A stretch of DNA of 64,000 nt, from NCBI GenBank assembly GCA_011037195.1, contig JAAEAF010000214.1, positions 248,001 through 312,000 of the forward strand. Reading direction: 5' to 3'. Below, in pieces: positions 1 to 11,954 of this stretch. How positions within the stretch are numbered: position 1 is the first letter of the stretch; the number at the start of each line of letters is the position of its first letter. The notes under the pieces are model-generated. The model worked only from the letters and a program-made list of their open reading frames with translations. It was not told the origin of the DNA and did not search any database. The position numbers and the translations under genes are program-made. This DNA is from Triatoma infestans (Eukaryota; Arthropoda; Insecta; Hemiptera; Reduviidae).

Positions 1-309
1 ATTTTAATGAATGGTCTTCATATTTAAAATAAATAAAATATGAAAACTGCAAAGAAGCTCAGCATTTAATAAAGTGATGGAAATATACTTTCTTATCATC
101 CCCACAGATTGCACAATTATAATATGCTTTTTATCTCTGCCACAGGACAGCGCGATCAATAATAAGTTTGTCAATTACATTATAGCATTTGACATGACAA
201 CGAGAAAGTAAGAATCTCCGTCAAATTTCCTATGGATTTTCATATAAATACGGATGGATTTAACAGTCTTTAACGAATCTTAAAACATATTTCAAGAGTA
301 TTTAACCAG

Positions 310-908
310 TGTAGTGGAAGAATGAAATAGAAAAATAATAGTTTTGAAAAATAGTTTAGAGTTTAGAATATTTTATAGTATCCAAAATAGTATTTTGTTA
401 ATATTTTAAATGTATCTCTTAGTGCTGTGAATTTACCTTCAAAAAGAGTGTATTTTAAAGTCAGGTATACTACAATCTAGGTCATTGCTATTAGGAAAAC
501 AAAGGCACGAAAACCCGTTAGGCCAACTCTTTTGTAAAAGAAAATCCCCCCCGCTAGAGAGAGCATTCCTTAGTATAGTCTGCACTCTGCCTTCAAACAA
601 GAATAGTCTGCCTTCTGCCTTCAAACAATTCAGTCTGCATTCTGCTTTGAAAGCCAGAACACTTCAGGAATCGCTCAGTGCCAATGATAGTGATTTGCCT
701 TTATTCTAGATAAACATCTGATTTATTAAGATATAGTTATGATAGTTGTAAAGCACTTAAATTTGCTTAGAGAATAATGTATCTATTTTGAAAACTGCGG
801 TGCTCTCTTGATTATTACTAATACTTCTCTCTCTTAAACATATATACTTACAAGCCCTTTTACAACACCGCTCAAGCCACTACAAATACGCATCACCATT
901 ACATTTCA
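310..908 (+). repeat. Solo-LTR-like copy, family LTR-A
   Basis: The copy begins TGTAGTGG and ends ACATTTCA, matching the 5' LTR of the gag-bearing element at 19857. Shared blocks include the CTTCAGGAATC stretch and the CAAGCCCTTTTACA stretch near the 3' end. No matching target duplication was found (CCAG on the left, TTGA on the right), so a clean solo-LTR event is not shown. Confidence 0.7.
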
Positions 909-967
909 TTGAAGCAAATTTAAGTATTTCACAATATCAAAATTATATATTAATAAATACGATTTTT

Positions 968-1364
968 ATCTAGAATAAAGGCAAATATCTATCACTGGCA
1001 TTGAGCGATTCCTGAAGTGTTCTGGCTTTCAAAGCAGAATGCAGACTGTATTGTTTGAGAAGGCAGACTATTCTTGTTTGAAGGCAGAGTGCAGACTATA
1101 CTAATGAATGCTCTCTCTAGCGAGGAGGATTTTCTGTTACAAAAGAGTTGGCCTAATGGGGGTTTTTGTGCCTTTGTTTTCCTAATAGCAATGACTTAGA
1201 TTGTAGTATACCCGACCCTAAAATACACTCTTTTTGTAGGTAAATTCACAGCACTAAGATACATTTAAAATATTAACAAAATACTATTTCGGATACTATA
1301 AAATATTATAAACTCCAAACTATTTTTCAAAACTATTATTTTTCTATTTCGTTCTTCCACTACA
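968..1364 (-). repeat. Inverted partial LTR-A copy
   Basis: Read on the minus strand, this starts TGTAGTGG at 1364 and follows the first ~400 bp of the copy at 310 down to TCTAGATA. The two copies form a long inverted repeat with a ~250-bp spacer made of the remaining LTR sequence. Confidence 0.75.
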
Positions 1365-3082
1365 CAAGCCTATGGAAAAGTCCATTATAAGTTTACAACA
1401 TTTTCAACGAGACATGAACTGGTCATCAAAAAGCAAGACAGCAAAAGCGTCTATGGTTACATAGCGTCAATGAATCAACCTTCTAAATCATTTTAAGTGT
1501 CAATAAATTCGCAATTAAATATTAATTAAAATTTATTCGTAATTCGTACGACCATTCTAATCTATATTTGTTATTTCGATTTTTAATCAGTAGAACTCTC
1601 TTTACCAATTAATCGTCAGCATATAAATTGCGAGTAATATTTTATAATGGATATGTATGTCTCTTTTTCAACAATCCAAACACTGTCTTCAATAATCCAA
1701 ATACCATTAACCAGCCATTAGAATAGAAGAATATTGATTAGGTTTTACTTAAGGTTCCTAAATGAATATATCGTTCTTGATTGAATTGTTTTTTTCCGGT
1801 TTTCTCAAAAATGGCAACCGATTTTCTTTTTACTTGATATTATGACCCTTTTCTTCTTTGTGCGCCAGGCAGTTTCACTGCCGGAGAAAGTTGAACATCT
1901 TAGAAAACAAAAGAAAAATTAAATTAACTTAAAATTACCCCTACCTTCTTTAGGTCATAAAAATGCGGCCAATTCTTGGCTATAACAGTGGTGAGTGGGG
2001 CAGGTTCTTAATCAACCATATACTAAACATTAACTATATTTTACAATTAGTTACAAGATAAAGAAATGAGGAAATTCTAATTTACATACATAAAGTGAGT
2101 AGAGAACGAAAATATAGATATACACAGCTACGAGCAAGAGAAGAGAGTGATCCCCACCCTATTTCTCTCTGACTAGTTCACTGTTGTAGGGCAAAGTCTC
2201 CTTACAATATATTATATACTTATTACAAATGTAAAGGTCTGTATCATTTTTATTTAAACTATTTTTCTTAAAATAATGATTTTTGGAGAGCTGCAATGAT
2301 GACCTCAGACGATGAATATGGTGTGAAGACAGAAACTTTACTGATCTGATTGAATAAACAACTTTTTACTGATCCAGATCTATGGAAGAAAATCCAAAAC
2401 CGCGTGGCACTAATAAAAAGATGAATGCCGAGAGGTGGATAAAATTCTGGACTCAAAGATGTATTAAGCTTAGTTCTTCATAATAACAAAACGGATTGCA
2501 ATATTGAAATATACACTTTGCAAACAAAATTAATAATACTCGTATATTCTGAAAACAAAGTACATTATTAAGAAGAAACAAATAAAACTTAAAATATCGT
2601 TTTATTTTTATTAATTTTAGTTTTCATTCAAAATACTTAATATTGTCTGTATAAAATATAATTGTTGTCTTTGATAAAATATAATATCTCTTAATTAAGA
2701 ACGGATAGCAAATAATAAAAATAAATTTAAAATGATCTTCTATCCTTCCAATATTATTATTATTATTATTTTATTATTTTTATTATTATCATTTTTTTCC
2801 TCGTCATTTTAGCTGGCTTTTGACGTACGGATTCGAAAATTAAGCACGCCATTCATTAATATTTAAAAATTTTCGAACTATTCTTGTTCCATTAAGGACA
2901 AGCCAACTTCTGCATAATTGCAAAAAAAATTTTTGATAGCTCAATAGCCTCCAAGCAAGCCAATAGATCGATGGAGATAATCCCAGTAATAGATATAATT
3001 AGTGAGTGCTTTTCCACTCACTCGAATTTCCAAATGCGCTTCACCTCCTCTTCGAGATCTGCATAGTTTTGCAACTTTTCTG
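1365..3082. other. Unassigned AT-rich sequence
   Basis: No coding or terminal-repeat signal was recognised. A short (TTA)n run lies near 2757-2790, and a GGCAGT/ACTGCC mini-hairpin lies near 1868. Confidence 0.4.
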
Positions 3083-3094
3083 TTCTCGAATTTT

Positions 3095-3335
3095 TTTTTT
3101 TTTTTTTTATATATAAGGCGTCTCAACATCTGTGGTCATTTGCGCCCGGAGCCTTCTCAGTGCACTGCCGGCCTCCGGACAGTGTTCTCCCATTACAGAA
3201 AACACTGTCCATCACCGGACAGTGAGCTGTAGGGGCTCCTAGGAAGAGAAAATCTAAGAGTAGCACGACTGGATTCGAACCCGTGATCTCCGCGTTGCTA
3301 GTCCAGCGCGCTACCACTGAGCTAATCCCTTCCCT
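3095..3335 (-). mobile_element. tRNA-derived SINE, full copy
   Basis: The minus-strand head resembles a tRNA gene with an A box (TAGCTCAGTGG) and a B box (GGTTCGAATCC). A body with a CCGGACAGTG hairpin follows, and the copy ends in an A-rich tail seen as poly-T at 3091-3108. A 12-bp target duplication TTCTCGAATTTT flanks it (3083-3094 and 3336-3347). The anticodon stem does not pair, so this is not a functional tRNA gene. A SINE of this kind would be transcribed by RNA polymerase III and mobilised by a LINE. Confidence 0.85.
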
Positions 3336-3347
3336 TTCTCGAATTTT

Positions 3348-4757
3348 GAAAGCGGTGGTGTTTAAAGTGTTGTATAACGATGGGTTCCGCCCAAATTTTA
3401 TGAACAAAGGCATTATGACTTTAATATAGTCAGGTAAGTTGGTTAACACCTCATAATGTTTTATATCTAGCTCCGGTGTTAAAGATTTTTGAACTTAAGG
3501 TCTTCCTTAAGTCTTAAAAGTCTTACCTTCGAAGCACTAAGTGATCACACATAGTGATACGTGTAAAATTTTGTGATAAATTTGATGGGTATATGGTCGG
3601 GCTTGGGTGACGACATGAAGAAGGCATTGGATTAAGTAGATAGATAACAGTGTAGATAACCTACCCAATTGAAAGTGAGAATTACAGTCCTCGGCCAGTG
3701 CGCGCCGATTCAAGTATCTCTATGTAAAACGGGACCCTCGTGCAAGCGTGTCTCACCTACAGAAATGGTTAAGTTTAACTACGTACCTACAGATACACAT
3801 CAATTTTCAAAATGACGCATTAAACATACAGACAAAAATCCATAGAGATATACATTTTTCTGTTTTCTGAAAAATTTATTTAGACAGACATACTCTGTTG
3901 TGAGTTTAACCTTCTTAGTCGTGGTATGTGTAATGGGGCTGGATGGATTTATGAAGGTTGCTGGAGTTGATGTTGTAACCATGATACCATCAGTGATCAT
4001 TATACAATCAGTTCTCATTATATGTTTTACTGCCAGTTGGTCTTGGAGCAGTGGTTATGAGAATGGACTCGTAATGGTTGGTCCACAGTTCGAGTTCCGC
4101 TTATAACTGCTAAATTTTATATTCCTTTAAAAAATTTTTAATAGTAATGTAGATGCTTCCGTCCTCCGTCCATGACATCTAATTTGGTAGCTGGACATAC
4201 AGCTTACATTAGATGCAACAATTCTAATTTACTTATCAAAAATAATTTAATTATAATAAACTCAAAAAAAAACAAACATAAAAGCAGCTGCTTAAAGATT
4301 GTATTAAGATTTAACAATAAATTATAGCATTTGCTGATCAATAAAATGAAAATATCTCATGCCGACATCTCATTTAGGCTGAATTATGTTTAAACTCAAT
4401 TTTGCCATCGTATCGTAGAGGTTAGCTCTTGAATGTATAATTGTATTAAGGGAGATGAAGCCCTTTATTCTGTAAATAAAGCACCGTAATGTACTTTAAG
4501 ATGCCCCCTATTCCAACCATTGCATAAAGTGTGCGCTTCGCTGAACACTTTGACATTGCCTTCATAAAACATAATTGCATTTTAAAATCGTCCACTTTGT
4601 TTATTGCATAATATTATTATTAAATTGAATAGTGAAAAATATAACTTGGTCAGATTCCTTTTCTATGAAATTATGACCTTGTTATGGAATTATTTTTTTT
4701 CTAATTCATCAAAGAACGTAAAATATAATATTTGCTTAATATATATTATTAATAGTT
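3348..4757. other. Unassigned sequence
   Basis: The short open frames here show no domain, codon-use or repeat signal that I recognise. Confidence 0.35.
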
Positions 4758-5950
4758 AACCCGGGAGAACTCGCTAGAAAAAATGAATAGCAAGAACTCG
4801 CGCGTGAGACTTTCTCTCACTTCCCAATTTTCATATTTTTTCACCACATAATAATATTATTAGCTTCAAAATACCAATTAAGTAAATGAAATTATATTTA
4901 TAAATATAAATACACACATAAACTTAAACAAATATCAATATAAAAAATATAATTTGTGTTGAATTATTCAGTAACAGGACATTTTGAACACGTAGCACAA
5001 TTTGGGTGTACGTGCATCTATCTGCTAATGAAAACACTTTGAGGACACATTTTGCGGTTTACTACGGATGTATTGCCGAAAATTGCAACGTCCCCGAAAC
5101 GGTTCCAACATTTCATCTATAGTACAGTATTCACCAAGTTGGTAATTTTCTTTACATTTGGATATAAATTCATATAGTCCTCTCTTATGGAATCAGGAAA
5201 AAAAAGACTCCAACATTCCAACGGAGTTTTAGCTTGCTTTGCAATAGTTTTCACACCTGGAAGATGGATAATGATGTTTTGTTTCCTTCTGCGCACATTT
5301 TCGCGGGGAGCGAAAACATGCCAAACATTAGTTTTGACGTTACCGCACAAGCAGTTCTCAGGATCGTCGCTTTCGAGTTTATCTTTCTTTTCTATCCCTG
5401 ATTGTTCTGAATCACTTTCCTCAGCATCAAAGCGATTTTCGTTGTCTACAAGGTTGGGGAGAACTTCAGTTTTACCCTGTTCGGGATTAGGAATCCATGA
5501 CAAATATTCTAAGCGAAAAAAATTAACATAAATAAAATTAACAGGAAAATATAAAGTAAATAAATATCCTGAAAAATGCCACTTATCGTACAATGCTTTC
5601 CCCATCTCGGCCATATGTTTGCCACGACTCATATGAATTTAAAAAATCAAAAATTCAAAAGAAAAACTAATTTTTCGTCACCAGTAAACCAAAAATGGTA
5701 TACAAGCAGAAAATTACTTACTTATAAAAACTTAACGCGAACACTAGCGCGTGAGACATTCACTCACGGTTTAGAATATTTTTGTTTAACTTCCTCTCCT
5801 GAAGCTAACACAAGGCTGAGATGAAAAAAATTTCAAGAGGAAGTAAACAAATGATAAAAACTCAGCTAGACGAAACTTAGGACCTCTCTCTACTCGCACT
5901 TCCGGATTATGAGTGTTTTTCTTCAAGCGTGAGAGAAAATCTTAAAATAA
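4758..5950 (-). mobile_element. Deleted piggyBac-like element
   Basis: A TTAA site at 4758-4761 is followed by CCCGGGAGAACTCGC. GTGAGAC...CTCAC imperfect inverted motifs recur near 4803-4822 and 5748-5767, like the subterminal repeats of piggyBac elements. The interior carries transposase pieces in the minus orientation. The right terminus was not resolved; a TTAA near 5942 is only a candidate. Confidence 0.55.
4990..5632 (-). pseudogene. piggyBac-like transposase remnant
   Basis: The minus-strand frame 5632-5117 (171 residues) ends in RENVRRRKQNIIIHLPG, then TPLECWSLF, the conserved N-terminal part of piggyBac-type (DDE_Tnp_1_7) transposases. An acidic stretch precedes it. At about 5135 the frame shifts into GEYCTIDEMLEPFRGRC, which matches the conserved S-x-DE and FRGRC block that lies far downstream in intact family members. 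Roughly 180 residues are therefore missing. A short Cys-rich tail (CATCSKC) near 5000 resembles the C-terminal cysteine domain. With the internal deletion and frameshift it cannot encode an active enzyme. The family cuts and pastes at TTAA. Confidence 0.8.
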
Positions 5951-5958
5951 CTGTACAA

Positions 5959-6175
5959 GGGAAGGGATTAGCTCAGTGATAGTGCGCTGGATTAGCTACG
6001 TGGAGGCACCCTGGTTCGAGTCCAGCAAAGCTGCCCTTACATTTTCTCTTCCTAGGAGCCCCTACAGCTCACTGTCCGATAATGGACAGTGTTGTCTGTA
6101 ACGAGAAAACATTGGAGGCTGGCAGTGCTTAGAGAAGCCTCCAGGCTCCAATGTTTACGCGTCTTATAATAAGTA
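5959..6175 (+). mobile_element. tRNA-derived SINE copy
   Basis: This has the same GGGAAGGGATTAGCTCAG head, B box GGTTCGAGTCC, and CTCACTGTCCG hairpin body as the copy at 3095, in the opposite orientation. It ends near GCGTCTTATAATAAG. The A box has one change from consensus. Confidence 0.8.
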
Positions 6176-6459
6176 TACAATTCTGACACGACTTTTCTTA
6201 TTGCAGTTTTCAAAAAAATATTGAACATACTGTTCATAACTAGAATTCTTATTATTTTAAATTTTTCCTTATCCTTGCTACCAAGCGTAGGTAGGATCAT
6301 TCATTATACTGATATGGCAGGTTTATAAGAAAGCGTCAATAATTTTGCCAAGAGTATATTTTATATAAAGATGATGGATCTGTATATGTGTAGCTAGTAT
6401 CCCAAGTTAAAGAAAGAAAATCCTTGTAAACTTTTACGTCAAACTTGTGAAAATAATAA

Positions 6460-6749
6460 TATAATGGGGTTGTTGAAGGAGAGAAATGGTCTAGTTTAAA
6501 TGAATTAACTAAATATGGTTAACACTCTATAATATAATAAGTAACACTGACACCTGGACTTTACACTTGAAACGATACAATGGAAAAGTGGTAGAGTGGA
6601 AAAGGGCTAATGACACATGTGATTAGCTGTATGAATTCAGTAGTGTGAACTGTTCCCCTATCTGTCTCCCGTCGCTGTATTTATGTGGTTTCTCCCACTC
6701 CAGTCCGAGAGAGTGGTCCTGTCATTTTGTCTCTCTCTCTGCTATTACA
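6460..6749 (-). repeat. LTR-B copy (solo-LTR-like)
   Basis: On the minus strand it starts TGTAATAGCAG, carries CACTCTCTCGGACTGG followed by an ATAAATA TATA-like box, then GTAAAGTCC, and ends CAACCCCATTATA. It is alignable by eye with the copies at 27507 and 51896. The ends are approximate. Confidence 0.5.
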
Positions 6750-6833
6750 ATAACAAAACTCTATGTCGTATCGTTTGGTAATAGTAAAGTGGATATAAGT
6801 TGAGCTTCCCGCGATTTTTCTTTTCGTTATTAT

Positions 6834-6835
<2 letters not shown>

Positions 6836-6867
<32 letters not shown>
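6836..6867. repeat. (CA)n microsatellite
   Basis: Uninterrupted CA dinucleotides, followed by CT-rich sequence. Confidence 0.95.
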
Positions 6868-6871
<4 letters not shown>

Positions 6872-7009
6872 AAAACACACATTTTGTCTCTCTCTCTCAT
6901 ACATACTCGTATTTATATAAATATATTTAATTATTTATTATGTGAGTAGTCTATTCGTCTATTCGTCCGTAGTGATTAGTCTATATAAGCTTCTTCTTCT
7001 TTCCCTATC

Positions 7010-7660
7010 TCCTTTGTGCCGTGAGGCATGGAGAAGCAGACCCAATCCAGCCCTTCCATCGGTCCCTACCCCGTGAATTCCTTCTCATCCCCGTAAGAGA
7101 TTCCCCTCTTACCTGGCCGAGTCTTTCAATATATTCCTCATACATGAGTCGTGGTCTACCTCATGCTTTCTTGCAAATGGTTCTGGCATCGAGCATTTAT
7201 TTCACCTTGTGCCTATCCTCCATTCTCAAAACATGGCCAAACCATCCCAACTGCCGGTCGTCCAAAATTTGTCGCGCTGGCTGTTCCTGGAGATCTTTTC
7301 TAATTCACGCATTTCTGATGCTATCCCTCCTAGTTTTACCCAGGATGCGCCTCAAGAAGCGCATTTCCACCGTCGACAGCTAACTGGCATGCCTATCCAG
7401 CACCGTCCAGCTTTTAGCACCATAAAGGAGCACAGCCAAGAACACCGTTTTATATAGTACCAATTTACCATCAGCGGGCTTAACTCCCGCTTTTCCAATC
7501 AGTGCGTTGTTTATTTGGTATGCTTTATTTGGTACGCCGTTAGCTTTCTTTATCCTATTTAATACCTCCTGATCAATTCTGCCATCCCGACTGTTCGCCG
7601 ATCCTAGATATTCGAAGTCAGTGACTGTCTGCAGAACTTCTCTATTTCATATAATTCGGA
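7010..7660 (-). pseudogene. RTE-like LINE reverse transcriptase 3' fragment
   Basis: The minus strand encodes the C-terminal half of a non-LTR reverse transcriptase with inactivating changes. Recognisable pieces in order are SANSRDGRID, LYKTVFLAVLLYGAKSW, MRFLRRILGKTRRDSI, LGWFGHVLRMEDR and, after a frameshift, GRPRLMYEEYIERLGQVRG. The LGWFGHVLRM block is typical of RTE-type and related insect endonuclease-reverse transcriptases. At least three stops and one frameshift interrupt it. Both the catalytic YADD region and the endonuclease are absent, so it is a dead 5'-truncated copy. Confidence 0.85.
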
Positions 7661-9009
7661 ATGAACATTCCTCATCTCACCCTAGTCTATATACGCATGT
7701 GTTGAAATGTTAATAAAGTCAAAATCGGATTCGTTGGAAACAAAGAAAAAATGATTACAATCTACATATGATTAATTCCGTTTTATTATATAGCCCGGAT
7801 TTATGGGAGTCTGCTATATTGTAATAAATTAAAATGCGTCCCACAAAAAAAATATAAATTCATCTATCACTGGCCACATAATGTATTGAACCAATATGTT
7901 CGTCTAGAAGTTAGGTCAGAGGTCATTGAGATAAATGTTTTACAAAGGAAGGAAAAAAAAATCAACTAATAGATACAGTAAACATCCTCCAAAACTATGT
8001 TTGAACATTTTTAGAAGTTCTCAGTTCTAATGAAAATTGTTTTATTAAATTTAATTGGTATTTAAACAGCTACAAGATAAGGCTCTATTGATGCACTTAA
8101 TTTCCTAAATATAATCGGTGAGTGATGAATCAAAGAAGGGTTGATAAGACGCATGGCAGACTGAGAAAGGAAGATATGGCATGTAGGTGTGTGTATGTGT
8201 GCGTGTGGGTGGATGTGTGTCGAAAACAGGAACTTAGGTGAGCGGAAGAGAAATGGAGTGCTCCATAGAAGCGGGTGACGCTACTGTTGAAGCGGCGGTG
8301 ATGGTGAGTCAACTAAGGTGCAGGTGATATAGACTCTCGTGATGGTGATGGCCGTAGAGATGAGTCTTATTACTCACCGCGGAGTCAATAATAATTAAAA
8401 AAACGCGCATAAGGCGACACAAAATTTAAAGACGAAATTAACAGACTGCTAGCTAGTCGGGCGACAGAAGAAGAAAACGGCACAAACACTGTTGTTCAGG
8501 CGAACTGTAGAAGACAAGTGAAGTAATTGTAGAGGAATAGAGAACGTTTAAAGGGTGTGGGAAGTAAGAAAGGGGTAGACCCCGAGAGATCAAGATGCCG
8601 ACAGTCCCACCACCAAGACAGAAAGAGAGGTGAAAATGTGGGGAAGCGTGAGAACGAAGCGGGCGATGAAAGAGAAAAAAAGAAAATATTAATTTGGAAA
8701 TGGCAAGGGATTAACAGTGGTGTAGTAATAAAAAGGGCAATAAAGGCGAAGCAAACAAAGTTAATCTGTCAAAGGTGCCGCGACCTAACACAGATTATAG
8801 AAAGATAAGTAGCCTTACGCTAGCTTTGACAGCAATTGCTAAACACAGAATTATAAGACAATTGAGGTTATGTCTGCCTATTGCTTTAAGTATAACTTCT
8901 TGTGGTTTTAAAAATAGTTTTCAGGGAGATATTTGCTAATTGTCCTATATGTATTATTCAAGATAAATATGATTTTTAACTATCAGAGTCTATTGTGGCA
9001 CATTGTTAT
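7661..9009. other. Unassigned sequence
   Basis: A Lys/Arg-rich 83-codon open frame at 8557-8808 sits in a locally purine-rich, less AT-rich stretch. I see no domain in it and do not call it a gene. GT-rich sequence lies around 8180-8220. Confidence 0.3.
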
Positions 9010-9226
9010 ATACAAGGTGTTACATTTAAAACCGGACCACTTTTGAAATAACTCTTAAACGAAAGGAGATATCTAAAAAGTGAACATAACGTTTGTTGAA
9101 GTATTTTCACTCTAGTTTATGATGGTGTTAATGTTTTTTGATTTTATTGCCGCCTTACATCTTAAATCAATGATAGAAAATGGAGATTTCCTTTTGACAC
9201 CCCCTCTCCCACTTTTTACTACTGTA
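9010..9226 (+). repeat. End fragment of the palindrome-type DNA transposon
   Basis: The stretch begins ACAAGGTGTTACATTTAAAA and continues with GAAATAACTCTTAAACGAA. It follows the arm sequence at 35707-35915 closely and stops at CTACTGTA, where a hammerhead-like element starts. It looks like one end of the same transposon family. Confidence 0.65.
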
Positions 9227-9345
9227 TCAGAGACATTTTCAGTGATAGCCTGCTTCATTTTGTGGTCATCGACCGGTTTCGGGCGGTCACCCATCTTCAG
9301 GATGCTTTTTTCAGACAGTGTGACAACACAGCACATTGTCTGGTG
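9227..9345 (-). repeat. Hammerhead-like / Penelope-type repeat copy
   Basis: The minus strand contains GCATCCTGAAGATGGGTGA, a C-rich strand, CGAAACCGGTCGATGACC, and then a conserved trailer reading ATGAAGCAGGC. The same block occurs at 32027, 37089 and 37247. It directly abuts the transposon fragment at 9010. Confidence 0.6.
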
Positions 9346-11014
9346 TTTAAAAAAAAAACAAAAAACAGAGTTACTAGAATTTAGTAGAATTACTAGAAAT
9401 AGTGAATTGTGGGAGAGAACGCCAGTTGTTTGCAAGTATATTATTACCATCTTTCTACTTTTATTAGGGCCGACTTCATTTCAGCAACCTGTAGCTGCCT
9501 CTCCACTCTACCACCGTCATTCACATAATCTTACATAAAACTAAAATATACCACAAAATTTCCATTGGTATCAAAAAATTTTATTAAAATAATGTTTGTT
9601 TATAAAAATATAAACAGGAATATATTATTTTAAAGGAAACTTTATGTTACATAACATACTCAAAAGGCTGACGCAGCTTTTTATATGAAAAGATATTATT
9701 ACATTCTTTTTTATAACTAGATTTTATGAAAAATTTTACTTTTATTATACTTTCACACTTTTTATTTATAATTTTTATATATTATATATTTAAAATATAT
9801 ATAGATCATTTAATTTTTAGTCTAGGGTATGACGTTAAACTCCATCTTGGGCAGATGGGCCTCACTCTGTGGTGAAGATAACCCAAGTATGAGTGTTTCC
9901 CAAAATTAATGGACCTCAGTCATTCCGCGAGTTTTTGTTTTTTGAGTTGCAAGATCAGCTTCTAGACCTGAAGAAAAAAAATTATTTGCAAAAAAAAAAC
10001 GAACAAGAATAGAGGTGTTTGTAATAGATGATGAGGGAGTGGTTTAAGAAGGGAAAAGAAATGGGCCGGCCAATTAGAAATGAGTATCTCTGTACATTAT
10101 TTTTTGTGGACGAATGGTAATAAATAGCCCAAGATAAAGAGGACCTTGAGATGATGATGATGATGAGGAAGTTGAAATATTACTATAAGGATTGGGGAAT
10201 ATAATTATATAATTAAAATTATAAGCGTGCTAGTGAAAAGTGCGCTACTGAAATTAGAAAATGCATCAGAAAAGTTAGAAACCAATCCATTAATTATTTC
10301 AATCAGAGAAGAATTCCATAATTTGAAAGTTGATAACAAAACAGTGTACCTAAGTGTTCCGTTTTACAAGCACTGGCTGTTAATAAACGGAACCCCCCTT
10401 CGGTGAATTTTTTGTTTCACGCCCATCTGGTGTTTTGGGGTTAACTGTTGTCCCAACCTGTGGCAACACTGCTTAGCGCCCCACTACTTTTGTGTTCTGT
10501 CAACTGGAGACGTATGAGTTCAGTTCGCTTGGGGGACACGTCCAGCTCAGTCATTCCTGTTTTATGATCCAATCCTTTTTTTTTATTTCAATTTATCTTA
10601 GAAAGGGCGGCCATCTTTGGAGACGCCACCTACCACGTTGTTAAGAGAATTTAAGATTGGTTGAGTTTTAGTGCCTGGAATACACTTTTAACCAGTTGGA
10701 GTGCTTAATCAAGCTGTTAATGATTGACTGTAGTAAAGTAAGGAATGGAATCTGGATTTGGAGATATGTTCTCCTTGTAATGTTCAACCGGATATTCAGT
10801 AAGTACGTACTCCCTTCTGTACCCCATCCTAAACTACGTACAGTAACGTCTTTGATGCATGTGTGTGTCAAGTCAAAACGGATTAAGGTAAAGTTAAGCT
10901 TAGTACTTTTCCATATAACTGTAATAAGACATTTTCTCTGATTTAAGTTTATGTTTAAAGTAGCACTGCAACTCGAGGTTGAATTCTCTTTCAAGAGCGG
11001 ATTAATTGCTATCT
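9346..11014. other. Unassigned sequence
   Basis: AT-rich with a (GAT)n stretch near 10152-10166. A less AT-rich segment at 10380-10560 has no recognised identity. Confidence 0.35.
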
Positions 11015-11569
11015 TGTAAGTGCAATTGGTTGTCCCCCCCAGGACTCTCAGAACTCACATTGGTTAAGCCACAGGCAAGTTCAAGGTTGATCGAGTTAAA
11101 TCTTCCTTTTGGTATACCATCATTTTGGTTTTATTGATTCATTGTGTAACCCTTTTTTCTTAAGGTCTACTTTTTTAGAGGAAATTATTCACCGTCATCC
11201 CAGGTAATTAACTTAGCTTTCTGTGTTTCAGGAAGCTTGAACAACTGTTCAGCTGCATACATCTCTATATATGCGTATTTGGTATCGTGACTGGAGAGTT
11301 CTCCCCCCCCCATCCAGGGTCTCTAGTCATCGAACCAGTGAAAACCTCGTGGTGGGCGCTTTATCCAAGATCTGTAAAGCTCTACTCTGCTTGTAAGGTC
11401 ATGTAAGGAAGTGTACTAGGTTCAGGAATAAAGGATTAATATTTAGAAGGGTTTCACCTTTTTGTAATTTATTATCTCCTTTCCTACCTAATCTGTAATC
11501 ACGCTCTCAACCCCAATCTTCTGAACCCCCAGAAGAAGGAGCTTCCATTTCCTATCTATTCACCTTACA
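11015..11569 (+). repeat. Possible solo LTR (weak)
   Basis: The segment is bounded by TGTAAG and CTTACA and has a possible TATA region (CTCTATATATG near 11265) and an AATAAA signal near 11430, in the order expected of an LTR. No target duplication is visible and no second copy lies in the window. Confidence 0.22.
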
Positions 11570-11954
11570 AGATATGTGTTTAGATCAAACGATTATCCAC
11601 TTTGTTTTATTACACACACGATATTCCATAAAGATAGTATGGCGGGGTGAACCGTGTATAACCGAGTCTACAACCATGACTCCGTTCGTTGTATATAGAT
11701 CATCAATGTGGTGTAAGAAACTGTTGTACATGTTGTATAAGGCCATGCAACTCATGCGAAGAATTGGATTTTATTTATCTGGCTCCAAAAAAAAAAAATT
11801 GGTTTCGTGATTGTGCGCTTCCCACCGTATTGTGCCCATAAGTTATAAAGCTTATGGATGTGAGATGTGAGATTCTTGGTGCCCCTAAATATTTTTCTAT
11901 GGCCATGAAATCAAGATATGGTTTCTTAACTATCCGGGAAGAGAAGTAACACAC

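Noticed and set aside
1868..1890. Histone-type 3' stem-loop
   Set aside because: GGCAGT/ACTGCC has a 3-base loop and lacks the histone consensus and purine-rich downstream element.
3266..3332. tRNA gene on the minus strand
   Set aside because: Box A and B are good, but the anticodon stem does not pair, it lacks a matching acceptor stem, and it sits in a SINE flanked by a target duplication.
5187..5531. Plus-strand 114-residue protein
   Set aside because: It is the opposite-strand shadow of the piggyBac-like transposase frame.
6681..6878. Cys/Val repeat protein
   Set aside because: Translation of a CA microsatellite.
8557..8808. Lys/Arg-rich 83-residue protein
   Set aside because: Low-complexity composition, no domain, no repeat or regulatory support; likely chance.
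11015..11569. Confident solo LTR call
   Set aside because: Six-base terminal inversion may be chance; no target duplication or second copy, so kept only as a weak feature.
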